A stretch of DNA of 64,000 bases, from contig NW_026946671.1 in assembly GCF_035222485.1 (NCBI RefSeq), positions 186,001 through 250,000 of the forward strand, read 5' to 3'. Positions 1 through 11,672 of the stretch are shown here, piece after piece. Origin of the DNA: Podospora pseudoanserina (taxonomy: Eukaryota; Ascomycota; Sordariomycetes; Sordariales; Podosporaceae). The notes under the pieces were generated by a model. That model was not told where the DNA came from and ran no database searches. It was given only the letters and a program-made list of their open reading frames with translations. Every line of letters starts with the position of its first letter. Positions within the stretch are counted from its first letter, which is position 1. The position numbers and the translations under genes are program-made.

Positions 1-390
1 GAGCTGCTCTCAATTGAAGGATTGGGTCCAGCAGCCTTCTCGATTCGATTCCTATCCGGAGTAAAAGCCCTACGGGGTTCTTCGTAGCCGGTCACCCCTC
101 TCAAGCTGGCAATGGGAGGGTTGGCTGGTGAGCTCCTTTGCCCTTTTCGACTGTCCCTTTCTTCTGTTTTTACTTGGCTGTGTAAGTGAGTAAGTCCACG
201 AAGGTGGGAGCCTTGGGAATAGTTTCAATGAACCTGGTTGGTCGGTGAAGTCGCATTTAAAATGGTCTCTATTCTCGCGACTGCTATTTGATCAAGTCGT
301 CAACACGACCACCATGTCATAACCTAAACTCATCTCTCATAACAAAAGCCACCCAAACCGCCGTTGTATCCTCACCTACACCACCACCGC
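1..390. other. 3' flank of carboxylesterase gene, no gene seen
   Basis: This stretch lies beyond the stop codon of the esterase gene, which reads leftward. It is C-rich on the plus strand near the stop. I see no convincing coding frame, tRNA or repeat. It presumably holds the esterase 3' UTR and terminator. Confidence 0.4.
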
Positions 391-2538
391 TCACAAATAA
401 TACCCCAGCCCCAACCCCAACCTCTCACAATACTCCACCTCCCTAAACAGCCCATCCCTCGACACAGGCCAATCCAACCCCCTCAGCACCCCCCTTCTCC
501 TCCCCTTACTCACAGCCTCCCACACCCCCGCCCTGTCCCTCTGCCCCAAACTACCCTTCCACCCTTCCCCCCTAGCCCTCAACCACCCCCTCTCCAAATT
601 CGGATTTCCTTCCTTCACAAACTGCGCAAAACTGTCCAAGACAAATTGCTCAAACGCCCTATCCCCTCCATCACCATCTCTCTCTCTCATCCCCTGCCTC
701 CTCAACGTCCCAAACACGTAGTACAACTCCCCCGAGTGACACCTCAGATAAGGTTTCCTTGTATCACCCAATGGTTTCCCTTCCGTCCGCGGCGGCTCGC
801 ACACGTCTAGCTTGGGCCATCCGGGCATTTGATATGTCCGGTCGAATTCGTAATAATATAAAGAGGAGAAGAGGTTGTTTTGGACGGCGGCAAAGGCAGT
901 GGCTTGGTCTACGCAGCGGAATATTGCGTTTGTGGCCAGGCGGGTGGTCAGGTTGAACAGGTCGAGTGTTGCGTTGCCTGTGTTTGGGTGGGCTACGGGG
1001 GGCAGCTGGGAGGGGGAGAAGCCTTGGGAGAGGAGGTACTCAGTAGCATCGGTGGTGGTAGACGAGGGGAAACTGATAAACGGAGAGCCGTCGTCGTGGG
1101 TGATGCCCATTAATATATTTAACGGGCGGCGGCGTTTGGGAGAAGGAAGAGAAAGCGACAGTTCTGATGTGGTGAGGTATGTCCCGTCTACCACTAAATA
1201 TCTCGCTGACGTGAGGGAGGTCAGTGTCGATGCTGGGACGGCGCGGAGGCAGTCGACCTGAGAGGGGGCGTTGGTGCAGTTTGTTGCGTTGAGGATGGTG
1301 TTGGCTACCACCGAGACTTGCTCGGGGATGGTGTAGTATTTCGAGTAGGTTGTTCCGTAGTTTAGACCGCCGAGGTTGCTGAGGAGGATGGCGCCCGAGA
1401 ATTTGTCGAGGGCTTTGGGGGAGGCGATCAGGGCTCTGACCGAGGCGGCGCCAGCGGATTGGCCAAAGATGGTGATGCGGTCTGGATCGCCGCCGAGGGA
1501 TTGGATGTTTTTCCGGACCCAGTCCAGGGCTGTGATTTGGTCGGCGAGGCCGTAGTTGCCGTTGGTTTTGCCGTCGTTCAGGGCTAGGAAGCCGAGGGTG
1601 TGAAGGCGGTAATTGATAGCTACGACGATGATGTCACCTCTGGAGGCCATGTTACCCCCGTCAAAGGTCGGGTCGTTGGCTGTACCGCCTGTGAAGGCAC
1701 CACCGTGGATCCAAAAGGCGACAGGGCGGAGCTGCTTCTTGGGGGGAGCGGAGTTAGGATTGGGGAGGTGGGGTGTCCAGATGTTGAGGAATAAACAGTC
1801 TTCGGTACCGGTGTTGCCTCCCTGGGCACATTGGGAGCCATACTCCAAAGCAGAGGCAGCCTCTCCTGAGCCCTGGAACAGAGTCGGGTATGTGAATCTT
1901 TGCGGCTGCGGCGCATAGCGGACTCCGAGGAAGCGGAAAGAAAGACGGTCTCGAAAGCTATCTCGAGGTCAGCACATGTCGCCTCTCACGAAACGGAAAA
2001 CATACCCTGTCAAAGTCTGGTTGTTGACATCTACCGAGACCTGCCATTTCGAGCTCGTATCCTGGAATGTCTCATTCGAGAAGGGTGCTTTGTTGGTACA
2101 AAGACCAGCGAGTTCATCACGGCTCTTAGCCGAGCTGATATCACTGTCAACGTCGATGGTTTTGCGGCCTGAGATCCAGAACCTAGACGATGAGCTCGCC
2201 CGCTTCTCATAGCGAAGATAGTCAAACAACGGTTGAAGCAAGCCTTTCTCGCCCTTCTTCCTGCCTTCCGACCATGGTTGCTCTCCTAGTCCAGAGCAGA
2301 TCTTTTCAAATTCATTGTTAGCCACACGAGACTCGGTCACGATCACAGTCGAGTCCGCAAAGCGGCTTTCAGGTCCTGCTTGGGTGTTAGTCAAAGATGA
2401 ACACAAACGCTCGGAGATAGGAAACCTACCCTGGAGATCATTGTTCGTCAAGATAGTCAACCCAGTATTCAACTTCTTGAGAGATTCACCCGCAGCCAAC
2501 CCAGTCAGGGCAACAACTGCCCCCAGGAAACGCACCAT
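391..2538 (-). CDS. Type-B carboxylesterase / cholinesterase-family alpha/beta hydrolase, secreted
   Basis: A serine hydrolase predicted to cleave carboxylic esters outside the cell; the substrate is unknown. I place three exons (2538-2430, 2375-2006, 1957-391) giving 681 residues. The ATG at 2538 opens a hydrophobic signal-like peptide (MVRFLGAVVALTGLAAG). Family motifs are clear: EDCLFLNIWTP, the oxyanion-hole HGGAFTGG, the nucleophile elbow GQSAGAAS with Ser about 327, and the catalytic His about 567 in CHSGELYYVFG. Ahead of the hydrolase core is an extra segment of roughly 120 residues with paired cysteines (CSGLGEQPW, LCTNKAPFS), which I recall in a subset of fungal members. The last intron was set using the TGACC branch point and the reading through FRFLGVRYAPQPQRF. 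Intron 1 (2376-2429) is 54 nt and stop-free in frame. Sterol esterase or lipase activity is possible. Confidence 0.88.
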
Positions 2539-3016
2539 ACTGAAAGGGTCCCACCTGTGTAAAGAACGAAAATTTCGGCACAGGAAACGCATATCTGGGG
2601 AATCTCTGTGTTTAATATCGCCACTAGGCAAACACCTACTACGGTTCGGTGCATCAGTTAGACAAGGGACCTTCTGTCACAGTCACGGTCCCCCGCAGCC
2701 GGATCTCGCTACCCGAGAGTGTACGGTGTAGTAAGTCTCCGCGATTTGGTGTTTCCCTCCATCGGATCACAGGCTCACCGGGCCCAGTTTCCTTTATCCC
2801 CGCGGTGAAAAAAGTTCGCCTTAGTACACCACGAGAAATCTACTCCAGCCTCCCGGTTAGGTGGCGGGTATAGCGTAACGTTGAACGGGTGTAATTTAAT
2901 AGGCTAAATAGAAGAGAAGGTACCCGCCCGTCAACCAAATGCAGGAACCGTCCAGTGGAGTTATGCAAATGCTTATTTTAAGGTTCGGTTGTGTATTTTG
3001 GAGAGTGTCCAGCCGG
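2539..3016. other. Intergenic: esterase promoter and 3' flank of HeLo gene
   Basis: Both flanking genes read leftward, so this contains the esterase promoter and the terminator of the upstream HeLo gene. It includes a modestly AT-rich patch near 2890-2930. I see no ORF with family features. Confidence 0.4.
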
Positions 3017-4936
3017 CTAGACCTGGATCTCACCTAGCTTCTTGACTACCTTTTCGTGGAGGACCATTGACAGGCGAGCCGCCACTGCGTCATTTGTTTC
3101 GTCGTCCTTTTCTGATAGACCGAGTTGTTCACCCCCGGCGATACATTTCTGGGTAGCTCTTTCGTAAAGCTCCCCCATGCAAGCGCCCAACTCCGCGATT
3201 TGGTCGGTGGCGAGCAGACTATCGCGGACCTTGAGGGCAAATGATGGCCTGCCGCGGGCGACGTTGAGGTTGATGCCGAGGACTTTGTCGACGGTTGCCC
3301 AGTGGGCAATCTCAACCAAGAGGACGCCGAGACTGTAGATATCAAAACTCTTTTTGAAACGCTCACGTTCGTCCGGGTTTGTTGATTGTGCGTTGGGGTG
3401 CCTGTAGAGGTTGTACTCAATGTCGTCACCTGGCCCGGGAATATCTGTCATTTCGTCCGCCCGGGCTGGCCTGGAGAAATCGAATCCTGACAGGTAAGGT
3501 TTGCCAAAGTCGACGTCTCCGCTGGTGGTTTTGAAGAAAATGATATTGTGGCTTCGAAGCCCCTTGTGCAGCCAGTTGACAGCATGGAGATAAAGCAGGC
3601 ATTTACTGATGGCATGAGCCAGCTTGACCCGCTTTGTGACAGGCGGCTTTCGTGTTGTCTCGAGGAGCTCATGGAGCGACACCGGAGGTGAAGATTGGTT
3701 AAGGCCATTGTCTATTGGTCTTTCAAAGACCAACCCCAGGCGCATATTCAAGATGTCCTCATCTTCGTCCTCTTGCCCGTTCGAGCTTCCTCTGTCAAAA
3801 TAACCGAGGCAATGAGGTGTTCTAAAGTCCTCTGGTTTTGGTGTATGGTTCAACAGGGCCGCTAGCTTGGCTACTCTTTCGACAATCACGGCTTTCGGGG
3901 GTGATGAATCCCCCGGTCTTTGCGGGTCATATTCTTTCCATTCAACCCAGACCTTTTTCTTGACACCGTCTTTGACAAGGACAGCCTCACATCTCGGCTG
4001 ATCAGACTCATCGGCTGCTGGGTCAAGCTCGATCATGGAACGATCGAGAAGGAGGCGTTTCTCGCCTGGTTTTCCGAGCTCTAGTTGGTTGGCCGTTGCC
4101 TCGTCCAATGGCCTTTTGTGGGCAGACTCGATCGACTCGTTAAAGGCTTTGAACTTGGCAAGCTGCGATATTAGTTCGAGCCCGTCGGCGTTTGCTTGTT
4201 TCTTCGCCACGGTGAGCTGTGCTGTAGGGAGGGCTGAGCTGGCTTCAAGCCTGATGTTGAGGGCCATGACAAGCCGAGACAAATCACTAATCTTGTGGTG
4301 CAGCTGCAGGACACCACGGTTGGTGTCTTGTACTGTATGGTGAATCTCGACTTGCATGCGTTGGTCGAGGATTCCAGTCATGTTATCATTCAATGTTGAG
4401 AACCTGGAGAGGAGAAGCTCAAAAGCGGCCTTGTCAAAGGCAACCCATTGCAACCTCTGGGAAGCTTCATGTGACGATTCCTTCAGGCTTCGCATGGCTT
4501 TCTTGATGAAGTCCCGCCGTCTCTTGGGCAGTGGAAAGTTGGCCTCGGCCGCATCTTTTTCAGGGTTCTCGAGGACCTGATCTTGGTCAGGAACAGCCCT
4601 CAGACATTTTCGTTTCTCTTGGTGTTCTCTGAACTCTTTGAACAAACACTCGACTTGGACCAGTAAGTCAAGCACTGTCTGGCGATGCAGAACGAAGGTG
4701 TTGGATTCGAGGACTTTATCCCTTCGTTTGGCGTCCAGGTCGAGCAAGCCAGATGCTTCACTCCAGGCAAATAGACGTTGCTGTTCCATGCGAAGCCTCA
4801 GATTGAGATACCTGGCATCGTCCGGGAAGTTCAAGGCGGTTATGACCAGTTGGATCCCCTGAATACATCCGCTGTAGACCTGGAGGCCAATAGAAGCCAC
4901 GCCAATGGCGAGCCCTGCTAATGATACGGGATCCAT
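3017..4936 (-). CDS. HeLo-domain protein with C-terminal degenerate protein-kinase-like domain
   Basis: Single exon, 639 residues from the ATG at 4936. I chose this ATG because the HeLo domain begins there (MDPVSLAGLAIGVASIGLQ); the open frame upstream lacks family features. HeLo domains (about 1-220 here) are the helical, membrane-perturbing cell-death domains of HET-S and relatives in heterokaryon incompatibility. The C-terminal half looks like a kinase fold: a candidate beta-3 lysine near 330 (VWVEWKEYD), and a catalytic-loop equivalent HKGLRSHNI near 455 where HRD would be. GFDFSR near 482 sits where DFG would be, and a helix-F-like segment follows (FDIYSLGVLLVEIAHW). The catalytic Asp of HRD is absent, so a pseudokinase is likely. 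A link to cell death or non-self recognition is inferred from the family. No NLR partner gene is seen beside it. Confidence 0.82.
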   Translation of the reverse strand: MDPVSLAGLAIGVASIGLQVYSGCIQGIQLVITALNFPDDARYLNLRLRMEQQRLFAWSEASGLLDLDAKRRDKVLESNTFVLHRQTVLDLLVQVECLFKEFREHQEKRKCLRAVPDQDQVLENPEKDAAEANFPLPKRRRDFIKKAMRSLKESSHEASQRLQWVAFDKAAFELLLSRFSTLNDNMTGILDQRMQVEIHHTVQDTNRGVLQLHHKISDLSRLVMALNIRLEASSALPTAQLTVAKKQANADGLELISQLAKFKAFNESIESAHKRPLDEATANQLELGKPGEKRLLLDRSMIELDPAADESDQPRCEAVLVKDGVKKKVWVEWKEYDPQRPGDSSPPKAVIVERVAKLAALLNHTPKPEDFRTPHCLGYFDRGSSNGQEDEDEDILNMRLGLVFERPIDNGLNQSSPPVSLHELLETTRKPPVTKRVKLAHAISKCLLYLHAVNWLHKGLRSHNIIFFKTTSGDVDFGKPYLSGFDFSRPARADEMTDIPGPGDDIEYNLYRHPNAQSTNPDERERFKKSFDIYSLGVLLVEIAHWATVDKVLGINLNVARGRPSFALKVRDSLLATDQIAELGACMGELYERATQKCIAGGEQLGLSEKDDETNDAVAARLSMVLHEKVVKKLGEIQV

Positions 4937-7078
4937 GGTACCATGCCAGGTGCTAGGGAAAGGTATCAGCCACGCATATGTATAATGGGAGTGGTGTGCC
5001 ATACTTAGCAGAAAGGTGCCGCTGTGGCTGGTGAGCCGAGAAGAGTTGGGCTTGAGAGATGCGACCGAGGTTCTCACCAACAGCTACTCTTGTCCGTCTA
5101 TCCGTAAAATGTGTGCGATGTTCTAAATTCCATAGCTCCTTCCCCGCTACAAGGCGGTGTCCCCACAACGTAATCAGGCTCGATTGATGCAAGCACATTT
5201 GCCGGCGAGCCTGACTTTCCTCATCGGTCACTCGCCGATGCAGTGGAAAGTGGGAGACGTGTAACGGTGAATCCCACAGTGCTCCATCCTTGTGCATAAT
5301 CTTTTTTTGGGGGCCATTTTCCAGAGGGCAAGTTTCTCTTCTTGAGAACTCACAGACCCTAACCCTTTAACCCTTCTACATGCCCTGCCAGTCAAGGGTT
5401 CTCGCAACAGTTTGAACTTCAAGATGCATTTCAACTGTCGAGACAACTCACCGGGGTATCGCTTACCCATCTGCGGAGTAACCGTGACCAGATTCCCGAC
5501 AAATCCATCACTAGAACCCGGAAAGCAACGTGGCCAGCGTTGCAACGACATGCGGGTGATATCTGGGCTGGCAAGGGGGGGTTGTTTGTCCCTCTCGAGA
5601 GGTTTGCTCCAGCGCTCTCTCGCACTCGGGAGTGCTCCGAGAGGGCCCCGACGCTCCTCCGGACCCCACCCGGGCCGTGAGGATTTGCCAATTCGACCGT
5701 CTCATCTTGCTGACCGGATCGTGAGGCATGCCGTCGAGGGTGGGCTGGCCTGGGCGCTGTGACGACACTGAAAAGGCTGGCCCTAGCACATCCGAGATTG
5801 GATTGCTGTGTGGGGGAATTTAAACTCTTCAACGGTCGCCCGCTCTGGCCCCAGCAAATCCTCCAGGATGACCACCTTGAGAGGTCCCATCCCGCTCATC
5901 CCGGGCCGCCAGCGTAGCATTTCTCCTGTTTCGAGCACCAAGAGCTGAGCGCGCCACCAATCAGCATCAACAGCTACTCGGGTTTCAGCTGGGCCAGCGG
6001 TCCAGGGTCACTCAGTCCTCCTCATTATCGCAATCTGCATGTAGAGAGAGCCCAACAAAAGGCTCAGGACATCCATCTTCATAAGCCATGGCGGCTGGCT
6101 GGCTGTCCATGTCGATATCGGCCGGTACCTTTACCTTGAATCGAGATCCCCCGTGGAGCGGCCCGCCAGGTCCCGGTTGCTGTCTTTGTTATCCACAGAC
6201 TGAGTGTCTGTGATTCTCGGATAGCATCCCGCCTCACTTTGTTCAGAGACACTTATTAAACAGCTGCCCAACCCGAGCACGCCATCACATCAAAAACGGC
6301 AACCAGCCCCGTCCCCATCCCATCATCTGCAGCTAGTCGAGGCCCCGCGTGGAGAGAGAGGGTCGAAAACCGGTCTGGCGAGGGGAAGCTTGGCTTCCTG
6401 ATTAGTTCGACGCGGAGAGACGCCCAAAGGTCCGGTTTGCCCTAACAGAACCTGGAACCCTTCACGAATCTGCACAAGCAGCCCGTCGAGTCCCCATCGT
6501 CACAGGCCGAGTCCACTCACTCACTCAACAAAAGAAAAATTCTCAATTGGGCCATTGACCGCCTGTCCTCTCTCGTTATCTTTCCCCCGCCACCAAGCAG
6601 CTCTCGGACTCGCTTGATTTGTTGCAGGAGGAAAAAAGGGCGAGAGGAGAGGAAAGGCTGCCACGCTTCAATTATATTTTTACCACCAACTACTCCCCCG
6701 TCCGGCATTGCTAGCTACCAGGCCCGCTGCTAAGAGACATTCACCGCACCGTTAACCCGCTATACCCCTTCCGAGGGTCCGCTCCCCGACTCCCCGAAGC
6801 CTAGTCCCTGCTTTCCCAGACGCGGGCGGCATACAGCAAGCAGCGTTGCCCCCAGGCCCGCCTCCTTATTCCCATTACCGATTACCCTTAAGCTACTGTG
6901 AATGCCCGCCCACTCCTCCATTCGTCTCAACCCAACCCGACAAGTTGTGAGATTCTGCCCTGCCTCGGATTCTGACCCCTCTGGCTGTCTGTTTCTGCTC
7001 GCATCGCCCTGATCGCGCAGCAGCCTGTCTGACCTCACCCCCTTCCCCCCGCCGAATCGTCTGATCTGATTGCCGACC
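4937..7078. other. Long intergenic region between divergent HeLo and Zn2Cys6 genes
   Basis: About 2.1 kb separates two divergent start codons. It must hold both promoters and probably a long leader for the transcription factor. ORFs here on both strands have arbitrary composition and no recognisable domain. No tRNA or repeat element was recognised. Confidence 0.4.
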
Positions 7079-9339
7079 ATGGAGACCTTCTCGCCGGAAG
7101 CCCCACACTCGTCAGCCGCTTCCACTAACGGCTCGCCTGCGGTGTCTAGCGACAGCCCGGGGACGGCGACCTCCTCCTCGTCGAATGCCTTTTCGGCGAC
7201 CATTGATGGCCGCCCGTCGCAGCAGCACCCGGCGCCGCCTCCTTCGGTCCCCGCAGCATGTCTCGCCTGTGTAAGTGAATGTTACTTTTTGTCTTTTTTG
7301 TCGTGAAAGCCAAGGTACCCCCCGGACCAGTCCAGCACCACTCTGATGGTGGCCAGGTCACCGGTTAGCTTGGATCGTGGTGTCAACATCGCCGAGTTGT
7401 AACGTGAGCCCTTCAGAAAAGATGGTGTGCTAATACCCGTGATGCAATAGCGTGGCAAGCACCTCAAGTGCGATGGGAACACCCCTTGCTCCCGTTGCAC
7501 AAGCTCCGCTACAGAGTGCATCTATGTTGCTTCTCGTCGTGGATACAAGGGCCCTCGGAGGAATGCTGCCCAGAATCCTAACAAACGCCATGCCTCGTCG
7601 TCGCCTCCGTACTCGGGGCCTACTGTCGAGAGCTGCCCGATGATGCTAGGGCACACCCCCGTGTCTATTCCTGCTCCCTCCCTCTCAGCCTTCAACCCGG
7701 CCATCGTCTTGCCGGAGCAGTCGCCGGTCTCGTACGCACCTACTCCTGCTCTTAACCACGCCGGTCTCTATCGAAACTCGTTTGCCTCACCCTTGGACCC
7801 CAACACCATGGCCCCTCCCAACACCATGGCCCTGACGACCTCGTCAGCGATCCCCCATGTTCAGCCACCAGTGACCACCCTGGCCGAGAGATGCTTCGAT
7901 GCCTTCTATCACTACTTCCATGCCGCCCACCCCTTTGTGCTGCCCAAGGAGTACTTCCTTCGGCTGCTCAAGGAGGGCAACACCCCTGGCCTCAACGTGG
8001 TCATGGCTGCCATCAGATATATTGGCTCGCTCTTCTTGGATGCCGGTCCAGCCAAGGCCACCTATCTGGAAGAAGCCATCAGGCAGTGCTATCTGCCTAC
8101 CACTACCAAGGATGGCTTCCTGATCCAAGCCTTGTTGCTAATCATCATTGGGCTGGATGGGAGCTGTCAACAAGAAAAGGCACGGGAGTTGTTGGCGGAC
8201 TGTGAAAGATTTGCTATTGAGATTGATCTGAACAAGCGCCAGTTTGCATCACTGCACGGCCACGGTAATCCCGTCGTGGAGGAGAGCTGGCGGCGAACAT
8301 GGTGGGATCTCTTTGTGTGTGACGGCATGATTGCTGGTGTCCATCGCATCACCAACTTTTTGCTCTTTGATATTCAAAACGATGTTGGGCTGCCGTGCGA
8401 GGAGCAGCAGTATCTCACAGGGGTAAGAACTTCTCGAGCGTATGTGGATGTGATGTGAGACTGATTTACCTTTATAGCGCATCCCCCCACCAGCATACAT
8501 GGAAGACTTTGATGACCAGCTCTTCTCCGGTGAAGACCGAGAGTTTTCGTCTTTCACCTACCGTATTGCTGCCATCAGAAATCTCGGCAGGATGATGCGG
8601 ATGCCTCAGATTATGTACCCGGGAGACGACACCATCTCCCGGATAGAAGCCCTGCTCACCAACTGGAGGCTCCACCTGCCCGAGGCCAAGAGGGATGATC
8701 TGAGCAAGAACTGCAAGCTGGATGAGATGATGTTTCAGGCGCATTTTATCACTCATGCGTATGCCAAACCCATGCCTTGAGAGCCATGTGAGAGATACTG
8801 ACGTTTTCCACAGTTGCACCATCATGCTTCACCAGCCCCTTTCCCAGCTCGACTCCTCCCCCGTCCAAGCTGTCAACTCGTGCGCCCCTCACCGACCAGT
8901 CCCCTCGGGCGACAACTTCAACGCCCACACCCGGCACACCATCACGGCCGCCTGCGAGATCAGCAAGATGGTCACCCAAGCCGTGCCCATCATCCAGCAC
9001 ACGCACTTCTTTACCTGCGTCGTCACCCTCAGCTCCATCGTCCATTTGTCAAAGTGGGCGTTGTACTTTATCGAAGACGAGGAAGACCTCCGGCAGCAGA
9101 TCAGACTGAACATTGGCGCCCTCAACAAGCTCAGCAAAGTGTGGAAAGCGGCAAACACGGCTTGGGGTCAGGTGAAGGGTGTGGCACAGGAGATTTACAG
9201 GGAGAAGAAGGCGCACCAGATCAGCCCGGCGTTCTGGGTTGGTTTCACGCAGGAGCAGATGATTAGCAGCATCCAGGCTGATGAGGGGATCATGAGCGAG
9301 TTTAATAGTATGTTGACGCAGGTGACGCAAGCGCCGTGA
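7079..9339 (+). CDS. Zn2Cys6 fungal-specific transcription factor with MHR domain
   Basis: Four exons (7079-7270, 7451-8422, 8478-8758, 8814-9339), 656 residues. The binuclear zinc cluster is split by intron 1 after its second cysteine and has the spacing C-x2-C-x6-C-x5-C-x2-C-x6-C (Cys61, 64, 71, 77, 80, 87). A basic linker follows (RRGYKGPRR). From about residue 210 comes the fungal middle homology region, opening with AERCFDAFYHYFHAAHP and including the typical CTIMLHQPLS. The ATG at 7079 precedes a Ser/Thr/Ala/Pro-rich N-terminus. Target genes cannot be read from sequence; the MHR start resembles regulators of carbon or lipid metabolism, but that is weak. Intron 1, 180 nt, is longer than the others. 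Confidence 0.92.
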
Positions 9340-9441
9340 TATTTTTTTTGGTTTCTGTTTCTTTGCATTTTGGAAAATTCGGGGGCAGGATTTAACTTTT
9401 GGAAAATCTTTTTTGGATTTTTGTTTCTAGGTACGACGATG

Positions 9442-9462
9442 ACTACTACTACTACTACTACT
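9442..9462. repeat. ACT trinucleotide microsatellite
   Basis: About seven perfect ACT units lie just downstream of the Zn2Cys6 gene stop codon, probably inside its 3' UTR. Confidence 0.8.
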
Positions 9463-10405
9463 GCAGCGAGATTTCATAGGGGGTTGATGAGATGATATCC
9501 TTTGTTCTGTTTCACAACTTTTTGGAGAAGAGGAATTATGGAGAGAAGTGGTTTATGACACCAAAAAGGGACAGGGAGGGTGGGGGGCGAGGGGAAAATG
9601 GAGTTTTTTTTTGGGGAAGTTGATTTTTTCTCTGGATAAGGGACATATTATTTGGGGGTGGATGGCTTGGGGGGATATTTTTTGACAGGACGACAAAGTC
9701 TATTTGTTTTTTTTTTTTTTTTTTTGTGTGTGTGTATCCGTCACGTTTTGTTCTTTTGGCTGGGCAAAATTGGGCACATATGAGCAAACAGGGCAGGCAT
9801 GGAGGTTACTGGTGATTTAGTTAAGATTTCTTTTGTATTTGGATATGTACAAACTATGCTCATCTTTGGCTTATGTTGTGAGCAGTGGAACTCTATCTGG
9901 GGAGGGGGTGAGTTTAAAGTCCATGAGTATGACCCCTTCGCTAAAGATTTCCGGTTCGGTATACTCTGTGATGCATCACAAGATCGATCACTTTGACTTG
10001 ATACCCACGGGGAAGAAGTACCAGATTCCCGAGGTCTGCGTCGCAGTGCTTGTCGTTCTTTATAGTGGACGGCGATCAAAGTGGGCACCTAGATTGATAG
10101 TAGTACCTGGGACTAAGGCACGCACTTTATATGCCGGCCTAATGTATGGAACATTGGAAAACGACCAACGACTTTTATTTTGCGTATATTGCCCGCTTAT
10201 TACATGATTATGACCATGACGGAGAGATCCCCGAAGGTTCCAGCCTGGTATGTCCAATCATGGGGAAGGGAGTGGTTGGTACCTGCAGTTGGCGGAGAGT
10301 TAACTGCATAGGTACACAGGTAGGTTGTCAGCGAGGCGTGGCAAGTTCCGGGGATCTGGATGTCTTGGATTGAGGTAGTGAGGATTCCTGAGAGATCGAA
10401 TCGGA

Positions 10406-10425
10406 GGGGAGGGGGAGGGGGAGGG
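10406..10425 (+). other. G-quadruplex-type motif
   Basis: Four G runs of 4, 5, 5 and 3 bases are separated by single A bases, which meets the usual G-quadruplex pattern on the plus strand. An AT dinucleotide run follows about 35 bases later. It is intergenic, and any role is unknown. Confidence 0.5.
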
Positions 10426-10458
10426 ATCGTGTCGGTGACCTCCTTTAGGGTCGTGAAG

Positions 10459-10473
10459 ATATATATATATATA
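10459..10473. repeat. AT dinucleotide run
   Basis: A short perfect AT alternation in intergenic DNA, 33 bases after the G-rich motif. Confidence 0.7.
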
Positions 10474-11672
10474 CTTTGAACATCGAGAGCGTGTTCATGG
10501 GATCTTGGGATGTCATGCAGATCACCCCCTCGGGTATCTCGAGGCTATTAACGGTGATAAGCAGCGATCAGCTCACGCTAAAACTCTACTGTACACCACC
10601 ACCCCAAATTCTCCCGCTGAAGACTCGTCGTGTCTCAGTTTACCACACCAAAAAGGACGCCGACCGGGCTCGGGTTGGATGAGTTCGTGGTTCAGCTTCC
10701 CGCATTCCGACCCGAGTGAAGTCGGCGACCACGTGGGGTCTTCCGTCCTGTCGAAAGAACAATGGTTGGCTGGCAATCACCCCTCACAACGGCGAACATA
10801 TACACTCCCTACATATCAACGCCAACCACCCAACACCCAGCAACTACATAGCATGTAAGCCCCTTGCATCACCACGAGAACCTGTCATCGGCGATGTTGT
10901 CCCACCCAAAAACCCACACACAACATCACTGACTGGCACTTGTGTATGACTATAGTCCCGGTAAGCCCTGCGCATGTATGTGGGGTGTGGTCAGCGGGTT
11001 TGATGCAAGGGTGAGGCTCAAGATGTTGATTCCAACCATCGCCGTTTATTGTGCTTTGGTGATGGTGGTGCCCGCTCGTGCCAAGGCGCCTGTCAGTTGC
11101 TTATTCTTTGTGCACTCTCATCACTCATCCACGAGCTTACATACTCGGAGTTTGGTGTGCCTTGTCTACTCGGGGATTGACACTGGCGCGGTAGATCCGC
11201 GAACTACTTGCACCACTACACCGATAGCTCCCCGGCACTTGACGTGTTGGGAGTAGTGAAGCTGAATTTGGGTAGGAATGCTAGCCACTTTCCAAGACTG
11301 ATTGCTGTTGGTTCAGCTAGACTGGGTTGGTTGGCGATTGAGCTACTGACGATAACTCCGGAGTTAGTAGTTGAAGATGCCCGAGTTTTGGGGAGGAGGA
11401 TCGTGAACTGGAGGGGAGGACTGGACGGCGTTTGTCTTGGATGACGGTGATCGGGGTTCATTCGGAGGGGATGAGCGTTGAGAAACCTGGGCTGGGTATG
11501 AGTATCTAATGGCTGGGTGCAGGTAAAGGGAGAAGGCTGTGCAAGACTGCTGCTGACTGAGGAAACGAGAGTGCTCATAATCCCATCTGTCCGCCTCCCA
11601 ACCCGCAGACATCATCCCGTGTTCACCTGCCTCATCTTTCATTCTCGCCATCCTCCCAACCATCATCACAGC

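Larger units (their letters stand above)
9340..11672. other. Gene-poor intergenic region with simple repeats
   Basis: This 2.3 kb stretch carries an ACT triplet run (about 9442-9462), a T run (about 9707-9725), a G-rich quadruplex-like run (10406-10425) and an AT dinucleotide run (about 10459-10473). Open frames on both strands lack conserved features. It should contain the 3' UTR of the Zn2Cys6 gene and the promoter of the ABC transporter. Confidence 0.45.

Noticed and set aside
3017-4936. HeLo gene as half of an NLR-effector pair
   Set aside because: No NACHT/NLR gene adjoins it in the window, and its own C-terminal kinase-like part replaces the amyloid motif seen in HET-S.
5228-5832. Several overlapping ORFs on both strands
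   Set aside because: No domain, no splice logic and arbitrary composition; treated as intergenic.
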